Positions 23,433 to 34,000 of a stretch of DNA of 64,000 bases are shown in pieces. A model generated the notes under the pieces. The model was not told where the DNA came from. It saw only the letters and a program-made list of their open reading frames with translations, and ran no database searches. The DNA comes from Euglena gracilis (taxonomy: Eukaryota; Euglenida; Euglenophyceae; Euglenales), in contig CP154956.1 in assembly GCA_039621445.1 (NCBI GenBank), forward strand, positions 80,658,474 through 80,722,473, given 5' to 3'. The stretch's first letter is position 1. Each line of letters begins with the position of its first letter. The position numbers and the translations under genes are program-made.

Positions 23433-24399
23433 GGTATTTTGATTTCCCGGCAACTCCCCGCCAGGCCCAAGATATGGGTGATATACGCCACAAAGCAGCA
23501 CCAAAGGCTTTCAGCCAGTAGGGCGGCCGGGCTCAGCCCGGCCAACGGGCATGTTTTTGTATATTTTTTTCTTTTGGATGTTTCCAAAAAGTGTTCAAAT
23601 TCAAAGACATTTGGCTGAAAGCGATTTTTGAAAAATGTCCAAAAAATGGCGATTCTCGACTACTTTGACTTCTTCTTCACACATTCTTCAGGGGAAAAAA
23701 CAGTGAGCTATTCCCGTAGGCCCTATGGGAACAGCTTGGGGGGGGGGGGCAGCTTGGGGGGTAAATATGCAAAAGAATTTGAAATGTGAGCTTGGAGGGC
23801 AAAGGTTCCAAAAAATTACCCAAAAAATTACCCAAAAACTGACATGCTCGAAAGCGACCAAAAATCTGCGTCTAATCCTGACAACTTCTGTCATCTTGTC
23901 CCAAACCCCGGCCCACTATGGCCACTGTAAGGACGTTTCGCTCCAAGCAGTGTATTTTTTGGGGGTGTTGCCTTTGGCGACCTAAAATGAAGCCCTGGGG
24001 ACCATCTAACCCCTGTATAGATGTCCAGGACAACTTACACGCCTTGCCCTGATATGGCCCATTTTGTGCTGATTTGGCCTGCCGTTTTTGAGCCATTTCG
24101 GGGTCAAAAAATCGAATCGATCAAAAATATTGTAAAATGGTGGCCAATCAAAGGAAATTATTGGGACCAAAACCAAGGCCATAAGGACCTTCTATTCCAC
24201 CCTGTATCGCCCTCTGCATTTGCATTTTTTGGGCGTTTTATAGGTTTAGAGCACTCGTTTGGCCTCATCGGACCGTCTGGTGATTTGGGCCAGCCAGAGA
24301 CCTTTTTTAGGACCGCCGATTAGTTTTCATAGTTACGTTAATGTGGGGGGCTTCAAAGTCGGTGAATTTGACCTGTCAGTACATCAGAGTGGGTGTTTC

Positions 24400-24485
24400 G
24401 CCGACCAGTCGGCCGACCATCCACTACCCCCTCTTCCTCGCTGACTGTTGCAATTGGGTAGTCGGCCGACTAGTCAGCTGACTAC
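24400..24485. repeat. GTCGGCCGACTAGTC palindrome cluster
   Basis: Self-complementary words GTCGGCCGAC, GTCGGCCGACTAGTCAGCTGAC and GACTACCC. Relatives with GTCGACCGACTAGTCG stand at 36420-36545 and 39990-40115. Confidence 0.7.
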
Positions 24486-24629
24486 CCACAACTTCTCCCC
24501 ATTCTAAGTCATTGCGCCTTTTCCCGCCACCCAGCAATCAAACAGTGGAGGATTAATCTCCCAAGCTGCCCATGCACAATGGACAGTACAAGCACAACAT
24601 AGACCTCCTCAAATTCTACACCAGAAAAG

Positions 24630-24790
24630 GGGCGGGTAACTCGTAACTCGGTATCATAACTCGGTATCATAACTCGGTATCATAAACGAAGAAAGGTAAC
24701 TCGGAGAAAGGTAAGAAATGTAAGAAAGAAAGAAAGAAAGAAGAAAGGAAAGAAGAAAGGTAAGAAAGGTAACTCGGGATCATAAAAGAA
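24630..24790. repeat. AACTCGGTATCATA tandem and AAGA microsatellite
   Basis: Three head-to-tail copies of TAACTCGGTATCA, then GAAAGAAAGAAAG-type simple sequence, then GTAACTCGGGATCATAA again. Confidence 0.8.
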
Positions 24791-26429
24791 CCGGTGTGAC
24801 CCACCCCCTTTTTAAAACGTCATTTTTTAAGCCACCAAATGCAGGACAAAGCCAACGTTGGCAGCCTTTGATCCATCCAGGATCTATCTGCAACCACTAA
24901 AATATAATTTTACCCTCCTTCGGCATTCCCCAAATCTCGACGATCACGAGCATATTTCCAGCCGCATCCATTGTTTAGGTACATGTCGCCCCTCGTTCAA
25001 AAGCTCTTTTCATTAGACGACCAACGATGCCAAAATCCAACCATGCTGCACAGTTCCCTTATTCATTTTTTAAGGCAAGTCCTAATTCACCTACCTGGTG
25101 TTTCCACAACCTCCAGATCGTCGAACCGACACGAAAAGAAAGTCTCTGCATGGTTAATCACATTTTAGCAACCACATTTGGCCCAAAAATTTCCAACAAT
25201 GATGTATTTCCCCTACATTTCCACCGAAATCGGCACACCACGCCCCCCCCCCAGAAAGTCCTTGTCAGCTGTGCTGACCGCCCCAAGGTCCCCCCCAAGC
25301 TGTTCCCCCAGAAATTTTTTTGCAAAAATTGCGGGATCCTGTAGAAAGGTCGTATACAGGTTGGAGCCCACAATTATTCTGTTGTTGTGAACAGAAAGGC
25401 CCAGTGCCCACAATTCTTCTGTTGTTGTGAACAGAAAGGCCCAGTGCCTGCCCTGTAAGTCATGCTTCACGCTAATTCAGATTTTGGGTGCTTTTTTGCC
25501 AATTTTTTTTTTGACAAAAAGGCTTCGAATTCATGCCTGTCCACAGGTTACATGGCATGAAATCGTGTACACAAGTTCATTCCCAAGCTGTGGGCAGAAA
25601 TAATTGTACAAAGTGTTTACGTATTTCCCAGAACCGAAAAAAGCCATGCCGATGTCTTGGAGAACGAGAGATGGCCCAAAAGACAAATTATTGAGGGGCA
25701 TTTTTTTTGTGCGGGAACCTTCGTTGCGCGGTTCCCCTCATGGCCTTCAGGAAAATTTTGGCATAGAGCCTAAAAATGTGCACCATTGATTCTTAAAGCC
25801 ATTTGTTCCACAGCGTCACTTTTTGAAAATGGCACGACAGGCAGCTGACACCAAAAGGATGGAATGTTGCCAAATCCCCAAATGTTGCAGAATTTTTGGC
25901 TACAATGAAGCAGAATTGGGCGGGAGAAAAGACCCTGTGCTTGCCCTTGCACAGTGACCTTCTAGCGGAGACTACCAGAAAGCATCTGATACAGAAGGGA
26001 CAGAGCAAGTTTCATATATCACACCTTCTTGAATTGGTATTTAAAATGAAACATTTTCCATCCCATATTTCCCCCAAAAACCCAAAAAAAACACTAAAAA
26101 GCGGAAAAACGACGGTTTTGGTGAAAATATCGGGAAAGAGTTTAAAAACGAGTCTCAAAAATTTCATTCACTTTGATCATTCATTTTGATCATTCATTTT
26201 CATCATTCATAAACTTTTTGACCCCCCCCAACAAACCAAAAGGACCTCAAAGTTGGTAAAATTGACCATTTCAGGGCAAACAGTGAAAAATTCTCCCAGA
26301 AATGTGTGAGATTTGTTGTTTTTTTTTGGCCGGCTGGGACCTTTTGGCACTGGCAAAAAATCGAAAATGGGTTGGCATCAAATGGTCGCTATGCCATCAT
26401 CAACAATCACGAGCGACCCCCCTGAGTTG

Positions 26430-26780
26430 TCCTATACCCGGGCTGTAACTCGGGCTAGCTGCGGAGTTACAGATAGACGTTCCAAGGGATTTAAGGTCAA
26501 GGATTCATTTAAGGTCACAGGACATTTCCTTTGATTTTTGCTTCATTTCCGTGATATTTTGGAAACATCCTTTTTCACCCCGAAAACAGCCCAAAATGGC
26601 CCCCAGAAATGGGCCAAGATTGGCCAAAAAATGGCTGTAACTCGGGCTACACAAAGAGTTGGGGAAAAAGTAAACCATGGCTGGGTAGGGCATTCCAAGT
26701 GCTTCATTTTTGGTCTCGGACGTTTTCTTTGCTTTTGCTTCATTGTCGAGATTTTTTGAGAAAATCTTTTGACAAAAAAA
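26430..26780. repeat. TAACTCGGGC dispersed repeat
   Basis: Two tandem copies of a unit containing GGCTGTAACTCGGGCTA, a guanine-rich GAGTT block, GGCATTCCAAGTGCTTCATTTTTGG and TTTGCTTCATTTTCGAGATA. Further copies are at about 23445-23480, 29190-29370, 30200-30240, 30660-31010, 35620-35770, 36000-36050, 39555-39600, 41495-41525 and 50855-50945. It is the commonest interspersed sequence in the window and serves as insertion site for the element at 31013-35615. Confidence 0.75.
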
Positions 26781-27199
26781 TACAGCCCAAAAAAACACCC
26801 CAAACTGGCCGGCCGTTGGGCCACAAAAGCGTGCCGGGGCCAAAATGGAACGAAATTTCTGAAATGAAGGAGATGATGGCATTCGCCTCCAAATGCTAAG
26901 AAAAGATCACCATGCTGCAAGATGGTAACGTATTTCATTTCCAAACTGCACAAAATTCACAAAATTCACAAAATTCATAAAATACCATGCCCCCCCCGAG
27001 CTATTCCCATTGGGGGTTACCGGAATAGCTCACTGTCATAGCACTTTTTATAAAGAACTTCCTAAGAAAGTGGTCAAAAATCGACGTTTTTGGACCATTT
27101 TCAAAAATCACCTTTTGGCAAATGTGCACAAAATTGACCATTTTTTGCGAACATCCAAAAAAAGTTGCCAAAAATGACCCCTTTTGGGTTGCCCGAGGG

Positions 27200-27370
27200 T
27201 CGGGTATGGGAATAGCTCGGGGGGGGACCTAGGTCCACCCCCCGAGCTGTTCCCCCCCCCCGTACTTTTCCCATTGGGCCGTAAAGGGTCCCGGGGACGG
27301 GAATAGCTCGGGGGGGGGGCATGGTACCCAAATCTCGGAGGGGGCGAATCTCGGGGGGGGGGGGCGAAAA
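27200..27370. repeat. GGAATAGCTCGGGGG word cluster
   Basis: GGGAATAGCTCGGGGGGG stands at 27209 and 27299, with an inverted CCCCCCGAGCTGTTCCCC at 27238-27260. It is the same word as the ends of 23701-27035, just outside that element's right end. It lies in the presumed second intron of the 27.5-kb gene. Confidence 0.7.
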
Positions 27371-27409
27371 AATCCTTGGTTGGGCCCCCCTTTCCACACC
27401 AATGGTAAC

Positions 27410-27662
27410 CTGTGACTGTAAAACGGTTTTATTTTCTGCCAGAAAAGGCAAACCCTTGGTGTTGTCTTCCAAGGAGAAGTGATAAACATCATCTTCATGA
27501 ATGTCGAAGGTTTCTGTTGAATCACCATTCTTGATCTCTAAGTTGTAAATGCCTGGAAAGCAAAAGAGGAGAAAACACACATTACCAACAACACACACCT
27601 TTTGTTTGCCCATCGATTCGAAACTCAACAACACGAATGGCAAGCTCAGACTTGGTTCCCAT
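27410..27662 (-). CDS. hypothetical protein, first two exons
   Basis: ATG at 27662-27660 opens a first exon to 27599 that encodes MGTKSELAIRVVEFRIDGQT. A GT-AG intron follows (27598-27553; the acceptor is TTGCTTTCCAG). Exon 2, 27552-27410, continues in phase as GIYNLEIKNGDSTETFDIHED and DDVYHFSLEDNTKGLPF. It ends CACAG before GTTACC, a good donor. The next exon should lie below 27400 on the minus strand and was not found; the GGAATAGCTCGGGG repeats follow at once. The acidic, beta-rich sequence is not low complexity and looks like a real domain, but I do not recognise the family. The acceptor upstream of the ATG is weak (GAATACAG). Confidence 0.55.
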
Positions 27663-27896
27663 TCAAAGGTCCCTTTTTGTTGAGGTCCTGTATTCTCATG
27701 CAATAACTCCTTTTGTTGCTTTTTGTATCTGAAGAATGGCGAAAGCTTCCTTGGTGTTGTCTCAATGTTTCCGGGGGGGAACCATAATTTTCCTCCAACA
27801 GGTTCACGGGGGGAGGGGCAAAATTAAGATGCATCTGAGGCGCACAGCAGCTGTGAAGTTTTGGCAGCCTACAAACCCCCACTTGTAACCAGGTTT

Positions 27897-28215
27897 TGAA
27901 TAGTGCTGAGCTCTTTCCACTGTTCGACTTAGCCGTTTTCGGCCAAAAAAGTCAGAAAAAATCGAAAAATTTTGTCCGAAACGATGTTTTTTGGCCTCCC
28001 GGACCCAGAAAAACTGTTTTTGAGCCGAAAATGAGCGTTTTTCGACCCGCCAGCACCCCGTTTTGGGTCGCCAACCCATTGACTTTGGGTCAAATCCGGG
28101 CCACCGGCCGGGCCGCCGGGCCGCCGGGCTGCTGGCCGCCGGGCTGGGCCGGGCCGCGCCGCGCCGCTGGTCCGCTGGCAGGCCAGGCCGGGCCGGGGTG
28201 GTCTCCCAAAGAGCT
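27897..28215. repeat. GTGCTGAGCTCTTT inverted-repeat unit with GC minisatellite
   Basis: TAGTGCTGAGCTCTTT at 27900 and AAAGAGCTCAGCT at 28207 are inverted. Between them stand the GGCCTCCCGGACCCAGAAAA repeat (also at 9430 and 29800-30080) and a CCGGGCCGCCGGG minisatellite at 28094-28200. Confidence 0.6.
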
Positions 28216-28265
28216 CAGCTCTACGTCACACCCTGGTCTATGAAGGGGTGGGTGTGCGCTTCCAG

Positions 28266-28661
28266 ATGGTGTGTAAAACTTACCTTTTGCCAGTGAAAGT
28301 TTATGGAAAGGATGTTCAAGCCATTTTGGACACAGGGGCAACCATCACTGCAGTTTCTAGGAAATGTGTTCCTGAGAATAAAGTTCAACGGAGTGCTGCG
28401 ATCGGCAACGGGGAGTACATTTTTTCCGAGGGAATGTGTGAGATGTGTTTGCAGTTTGGGTCCAAGGTTTTGAAGTTGAAAGCTGTTGGGGTGGATACTT
28501 GTGACTTTGAGGCAGTTTTTGGGACTGACTTCACAGAGAGTGAGTTTTTTGGAGGGTTGCTGACCAGACCCCCCAGAATCATCATCGAAGGTGAGGAGTT
28601 TTTACTGCAGAGCCATGATGGGGACCACACCATCAAAAGAATTTTCAGACTTTTCAAGTGA
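28266..28661 (+). CDS. retroelement aspartic protease
   Basis: The frame from ATG 28266, directly after TTCCAG, reads PVKVYGKDVQAILDTGATIT at the start. This is the catalytic D-T-G with the hydrophobic flanks of retropepsin-like proteases (Asp at codon 22). A second, weaker flap/hydrophobic-hydrophobic-Gly region (FEAVFGTDF) follows about 80 residues later, as in clan AA proteases. The length of 131 residues fits one protease subunit, active as a dimer. It would process a retroelement polyprotein; no gag is recognised upstream. The downstream domain overlaps in the +1 frame. No reverse transcriptase is present, so the element is truncated. Confidence 0.7.
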   Translation: MVCKTYLLPVKVYGKDVQAILDTGATITAVSRKCVPENKVQRSAAIGNGEYIFSEGMCEMCLQFGSKVLKLKAVGVDTCDFEAVFGTDFTESEFFGGLLTRPPRIIIEGEEFLLQSHDGDHTIKRIFRLFK

Positions 28662-29193
28662 AAGTTACACTTTGGTCAAGCCAGTGAAATCAAAAGCTTT
28701 GGAAGAATTGAAGATTTCTGAGGGTCAGATTTGCATTGATCTTTTTGCAAACCACCTGAACCACACACAGTCTTTGTACATGACGAAAGGGAATTCAGCC
28801 TACAGGTATTCATGTGAAAAAAAGTCGTGTGACATTGGTGCTTCCAAGTTTCTGTGGGCAAACCCCCCCTTCAGCCAACTAAGCAAATTGGTGACTAAGT
28901 TGTGCCTTGAAGAAACAAAAATGGTCCTGGTACACCCAGACTGGGTGGACCAGTACTGGTCCCCCCTGCTGGAAATGGTAACGGTGGCCAGGGTGAAAAT
29001 TTCAAGTGGGGTTCCCTTGTTTGTGGGTGACAGGTGCAAAAAGGTGCTGCCCTCCCCCCTGTGGAACACTTTTGTGAGTGTGGTGGACACAGTGCAATTC
29101 AAAGTGGATTTTGAGCTTTTGGACCACAGAATTATCAGTTGGCTCAGGAAAGTTTCAAGAAATTGGAGTTTGGATGAACTGAGAGGTGCCTAA
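28564..29193 (+). CDS. retroelement methyltransferase-like (NPPF) domain
   Basis: The frame open from 28564 (stop codon at 28561) has no ATG of its own near the start and overlaps the protease frame by 98 bases in +1. It contains CIDLFANHLNHTQ, then FLWANPPFSQLSKLV (NPPF at 28861), then MVLVHPDWVDQYWSPLL. This matches the DLFA ... NPPF ... hP-x-W-x-x-x-x-W motif order of the N6-adenine-methyltransferase-like domain found beside protease and RT in DIRS-type and some algal or fungal retroelements. The ordinary reading would be a protease-MT polyprotein joined by a frameshift, by a small intron, or broken by an indel. Reverse transcriptase, RNase H and recombinase, which would be expected next, are absent. 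The TAACTCGGGC repeat starts right after the stop. Confidence 0.6.
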   Translation, partial: PDPPESSSKVRSFYCRAMMGTTPSKEFSDFSSESYTLVKPVKSKALEELKISEGQICIDLFANHLNHTQSLYMTKGNSAYRYSCEKKSCDIGASKFLWANPPFSQLSKLVTKLCLEETKMVLVHPDWVDQYWSPLLEMVTVARVKISSGVPLFVGDRCKKVLPSPLWNTFVSVVDTVQFKVDFELLDHRIISWLRKVSRNWSLDELRGA

Positions 29194-29584
29194 ATATGGC
29201 CGAAAAATGGCCGTATCTCGGGCCAGGCGGGGAGTTGCGGGGATGCCAAAATCCCAGTAGATAGAGCGTTCCAAGGGCTTCAATTTAGGTCTGCAGACAT
29301 TTCCTTTGATTTTGCATCATTTTCGAGATATTTTGAAAAATGACATTTTTTTTTGGCCGAAATGGAAGAGTCCAAAGGCGGGGGCTTATCCAGGGGGCGC
29401 TTCAAAAAGTGGTGGCATTTTTGGTAATTTCGATTTTCCACCCCAAAGACAGCAAAACGGGCTGTATTTGGCCAGGAACACAGCTGGCGGTCTGAATGTG
29501 GCAATAAATGTTCCATCGGGCCCAAACATGAGACATTTCGTTGATTGAACGTCTTAAACAACATCCTTGAATTTACCCCATATA

Positions 29585-30240
29585 CCAGTTTTGTGTAGTG
29601 CTGAGCTCTTTATGTGTGCAATGGTGCCATACTGCAACACGTGTTTGGGGCGTGTGGCAGCCAGGGCCCAGCTGGCCCAGCCCAGTGGGTGGCGGCCCGG
29701 CGAAACTGTTTGACCCAGAAATGACCCAAAATGCATGGGTTTTGGGCAAAAACAGGGGCCGGGGGGTCGAAAACCACTCATTTTCAGCTCAAAAACAGGT
29801 TTTCCGGGTCTAGGAGGCCAAAAAACATAGTTTCGGGCTGAAAAAAATATTCCATTTTTCGCTGGGAGTTGAAAAATGCTCATTTTCGGCTAAAACGGGT
29901 TTTCTGGGTCCGGGAGGCCAAAAAAACATGGTTTTGGGAAAAATTCTTCGATTTATTTTGACTTTTTTGACCTGTTTTTGACCCAAAGTCCATGGGTTTC
30001 GGGCAAAAAAAAACGGGGCGCCAAGGGGTCGAAAAACGCTCAATTTCAGCTCAAAAACAGTTTCTCTGGGCCTGGGAGGCCAAAAATATGGTTTCAGGGA
30101 AATTTTTTTCGATGTTTTCCGACTTTTTTGACCCGAAAATGGCCAATTATGGCCAAATCAAAACGGGCCAAAACTGTACAAAATGGCCAAAATTGGCCGA
30201 AAAATGGCTGTAACTCGGGCTAGGCGAGGAGATCAGGGTT
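29585..30240. repeat. tandem copies of the GGGTCYxGGAGGCCAAAAAA repeat
   Basis: Three successive units, near 29800, 29905 and 30065, each with CAAAAACRGTTT(T/C)TCTGGG, GGGAGGCCAAAAA and TCGAAAAAYGCTCATTTTC. They are related to 9415-9460 and 27990-28040. No gene. Confidence 0.7.
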
Positions 30241-30335
30241 CGATATAAGGACAGGTGGGGGGGTGTCTCCCCCCCCTGCGGGCCAGGAGGGGGGGGGGTG
30301 GGGGAGACACCCCCCCCCACCTAAATAGTGGCACG

Positions 30336-30660
30336 GTCCGGATGACCGATTTTCGGCCCGGCGCAAAGCACCGGGCCAAAAATTTGACATCCAGCGAAAT
30401 CAAAGCGCAAGCAGCACATAGTGTTTTTTCATCAGGTCAGTGGCAGAAAATTACCAAAAACTCCGGCGCGAAGCGCGGGAGGAAAAAATTGACCTTTTTG
30501 GGGGGGTCCCGGGTACCCCCCCCCCCGGGTCGGTCCGGACCCCCCTGGCAGGTGGGGGTGGGGGGCGGTGGCCCGGACCCCCCCCTTGCGGGCCAGGGGG
30601 GGGTAGGGGGAACACCCCCCCACCTAAACCATATACGCCCTCCTTATATCGAACCCTGGG
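30336..30660 (+). repeat. dispersed 300-bp repeat, copy 2
   Basis: Direct repeat of 10078-10385; see landmarks there. It ends in TATATCGAACCCTGG. It is followed by the TAACTCGGGC repeat. Confidence 0.7.
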
Positions 30661-31012
30661 GGAGGTGAAGGGAAATCAAAATACTGTTAGATAGGGCATT
30701 TTAAAGGCTTTAATTTAGGTCTCGGACATTTCCTTTGATGCCCCACCGTTTTTGAGATATTTCAGGAGAACAGATTTTTTGACCCCAAAAATAAAACGGC
30801 CGAACACAGCCAAGTCACAAATACCAAGTCACAAATATATGCGTGAATCAGCCATATCTCGGGCTTGGTGGGGAATTGCAGGGAGATTGAAATACTGCGA
30901 GATAGGCCGATCCAAGGGCTTTATTTTATTTACTTCAGGTCACAGGACATTTCCTTTGATTTTGCTTCATTTTGGAAACATCGATTTTTTGACCCCGAAA
31001 ACAGCCCAAAAC

Positions 31013-34000
31013 CTTAGACGGCGCTACAGGGTATGATGGATTTTTGAAAAAAAATCTGCGGTTCCAAGCCCGTTTCACACTTTCTGGCCGTGCACTGGCT
31101 GTGAAGGGGAGACGCAGATCCAGGAAAGGGGCAAGACCGCGCAATATTCAGAGGCATTCGGGCCTGATTCCCCAGTTTCACACCTCTCCCCGGTGCCCAC
31201 CAGGCCAATGCACCCCGCAGGGCAAACGCTGAAAACAGAGCAAATTTATGTCCCCCGTGGGGTTGTGCTCTGTATGGTGGAAGGGTGGGCCAAGGCACAA
31301 GGTTCGGGCCATGCTGCCAGCGGGGAACGTTGGGCACTGGAAAGCTGTCGACCTCCAGAAGGACAACTGGGGCTTGGTTCGGAATGGGGCTGATCGGAGG
31401 GCGGAAAAACGGAGTTTTCAAGCCAATCTGTGGGACCGGAGATGGACGCCCAATTTGAGGAGGAAAATCTTGCACTTGGAAAAAAGCCCTGCCAGGGGGT
31501 GAAAAAATGCCGAAAATGGCTCCCCTCCCCGATGCAATTTATGCAGCTGGACAGCACACTTTGGGAACCACGGTTCCCAAACGAGACACCCGATGCATTG
31601 AGTAGGCTTGGGGACAGTGTTCACTGCCCTCCGGGGCAAAAGATGGGGGAAACACAGCCTGGTTGAAGCATCACATGGGATACTCTCTTCCCCCAGGCAA
31701 AACAATGCGAGATCTGGTTGGAAGCACGGTGGACCAAGACCTCCTTGTTCTTTGCCAGGGTCTCTCTGAGGTGATGCTTCAGCGGGGTTTCAAACCAGCC
31801 TTTTGATTTCCTGCCTTCTCTTGGATTTATCCTACATCGGATCAATCTGTGATGGTTGTCTAGTGAAAAACAATACTCATCACCGCGGGAGCAATGCATC
31901 TCTACATGTGCTTCTGCCATTGCAATTGGGGCAGGAGGCTCCCATTCACATGTGCAGGGCAACAAGGAAGGTTGTAGACAGTGGAATTCAGAAGTGGAAG
32001 CCGCCCACAAGGAAATACCCAGACCATGGGTATACTGTTGTCCATCCTACGCAAGTGCCTTTCCACCATCCACCCTGCTTGCAAGTTGAAACAGAAACAG
32101 CATCACTGCTATCCCATCCAATATCCGAATCTCTTTTCCAGAGTGCATGCCCCTTAGTCATGCTGCTGAAAAGTTCTTCATAGGACCGGTGTTTGGTTCC
32201 TCATTCTTCCCAGTTCCTATGAGTTACCAATGGACATTTTACTTTCCCCCCATCAAACGATGTCGCACAGTAATCTCTGCCGAAATATGACGAGCACATC
32301 GAAAGTCATTGGAGAAAAGTGATCCATATTTTAATGGACAAAAAGTAAAAATTCAAATTTGGGAACCATGGTTCCTATTTTTTTTGTTTGACAAGAATGG
32401 CCCAGATTGTGTCAGGAGCCCATGCTCTCTTAGAAAGGAAAAGGGGGGAAGGGGAAATTGTTTGTACCTTAAGAAGGCAGAATGGCAAAAAGCTTGACAA
32501 GAGGGGGGCGGGGTCCCAGGGGGGCATGGGAGGTCACGGAAGAAGAAATGGGGGTTCGCAGCAGCTTTACAGAAGTTTCAAAAGGGACAAAAAATGCTGG
32601 AAATTTCCTTTACACTTGGCATTTCCTCGAACTTCTGGGGTCCCGAATCTGGGTCACTGCGGGTCGGGTCACGGGTTCACAGGGGAGGGGGGTTACGGGG
32701 ACGACACCACCAAAAAGCTAAGCTTTGAATGGCTGCCACAACTTTGGACACTGGACAGCAACATGAAATCTTGATTGGAGCACATTGGCACAGTGGTACA
32801 TCACACATATGAGAAGTGCATGTGATACTGTAGAAGGTCATTGCAACCCAAGGCCTGCAACTGTTTCCCCTCTCGCACCTTCACGATTGCGTTAAGGATC
32901 AACCGGAAAGTCGCCATTTGCAAAGCGCCAAATGAATTTTTTTTATGCTGTGAGGGATTGTGAAGTTCGAGGGTCGGCTTTTGGGAGTGCCAAAATTGGG
33001 TTGTGGTGCTAGCTGCAGCAGCAACAACTGGGTTGGGATTAGAGGCGTTGGTCCAGCCACATTTTTATTTTGGTAATCCCGTTGCTTGCCAAGAGTGGCA
33101 TTTCTCACACCAAGAAACATCAAAAATACAATGATTTTCCATGATAGGGAGGCGTTGGTACGCACAGTGACACAAGCACCCAAGACATACATCCGCAAAA
33201 GTTTATTGCTGTGAAATGTTAGTTGTGCAATGTTAAAGCAAGAAACCACTTCCAAAGAACCTTGCTTTGGGCCGTATATTCAGAAAGAAAACTGCTTCCA
33301 ACTATAAGTATGCTCGCTGTCCCCTTGAGGCCTTGAGGGTGGTTTATTGGACCCAGTTGCAACCCTGCATGTGCATCGACTGGAAGCTGCATTCCAGAGG
33401 GGTGGCCAGCCCAAAACTGACTCCAGGAAATATTCTAACCTCAATTTTCTTCAATCCTTTTCGCCGTTGTTTTTCTTAAAACTCTAGTCACCTCAGGGGG
33501 GGGGGCTTTTGTACTTTGGTCATTCCACCCCCCCCAACCAGATGTTATTATGCACCCATTGGTCAGGATGGGACTTGCATACATGACCCCAAGGTGTTCA
33601 CACATAAATAGTCTTTTGACACATCACTTTTCAGGTTGCTCAATGGTTGCGGGATCAATTCGCTATTTTTTTTGCCCCATCACTAATATATTTGTCCCGC
33701 CATGGCAAAGAAATGCGGTGCCTTGGTGAAACAGACATAAGTCTGTTATTATTAAGTTTGCAAACAAGCCATGTTGTATGATTTGGAAACTCCTCTGAAA
33801 CACAGAAGAAGGAAAGTGCGGGACTCCATTTTAGTGGTCACATTTTAGCTGAGTTAAGACATCGCCCTTTGCCAGATGCAGTCTTAAAGCCCTTGATCGT
33901 TCAACTCAAATGTGGCCCTCGGCATTGTTGCAGTCGCAAGAGCATGATGGAGCGGAGTATGCGCTCTGGAAAGTCATCAAACAAGGGAACGTGGAACATT

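Larger units (their letters stand above)
23701..27035. mobile_element. 3.3-kb element with terminal CAGTGAGCTATTCC inverted repeats
   Basis: The left end CAGTGAGCTATTCC then CCTATGGGAACAGCTTGGGGGG matches, in reverse complement, the right end (CCCCCCGAGCTATTCCCATTGGG ... GGAATAGCTCACTG). The imperfect terminal repeats are about 45 bp. No target duplication is evident. Inside are the GTCGGCCGACTAGTC cluster, a GTAACTCGG/AAGAAAG microsatellite block, one CCCCTCGTTCAAAAGCTC repeat (24985-25035), and remnants of unknown reading frames near 25600-26050. No transposase is recognised. Confidence 0.55.

Noticed and set aside
28586-28610. -1 ribosomal frameshift site (GTTTTTAC) between protease and methyltransferase frames
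   Set aside because: The downstream frame is +1 relative to the protease, so a -1 slip would not reach it.
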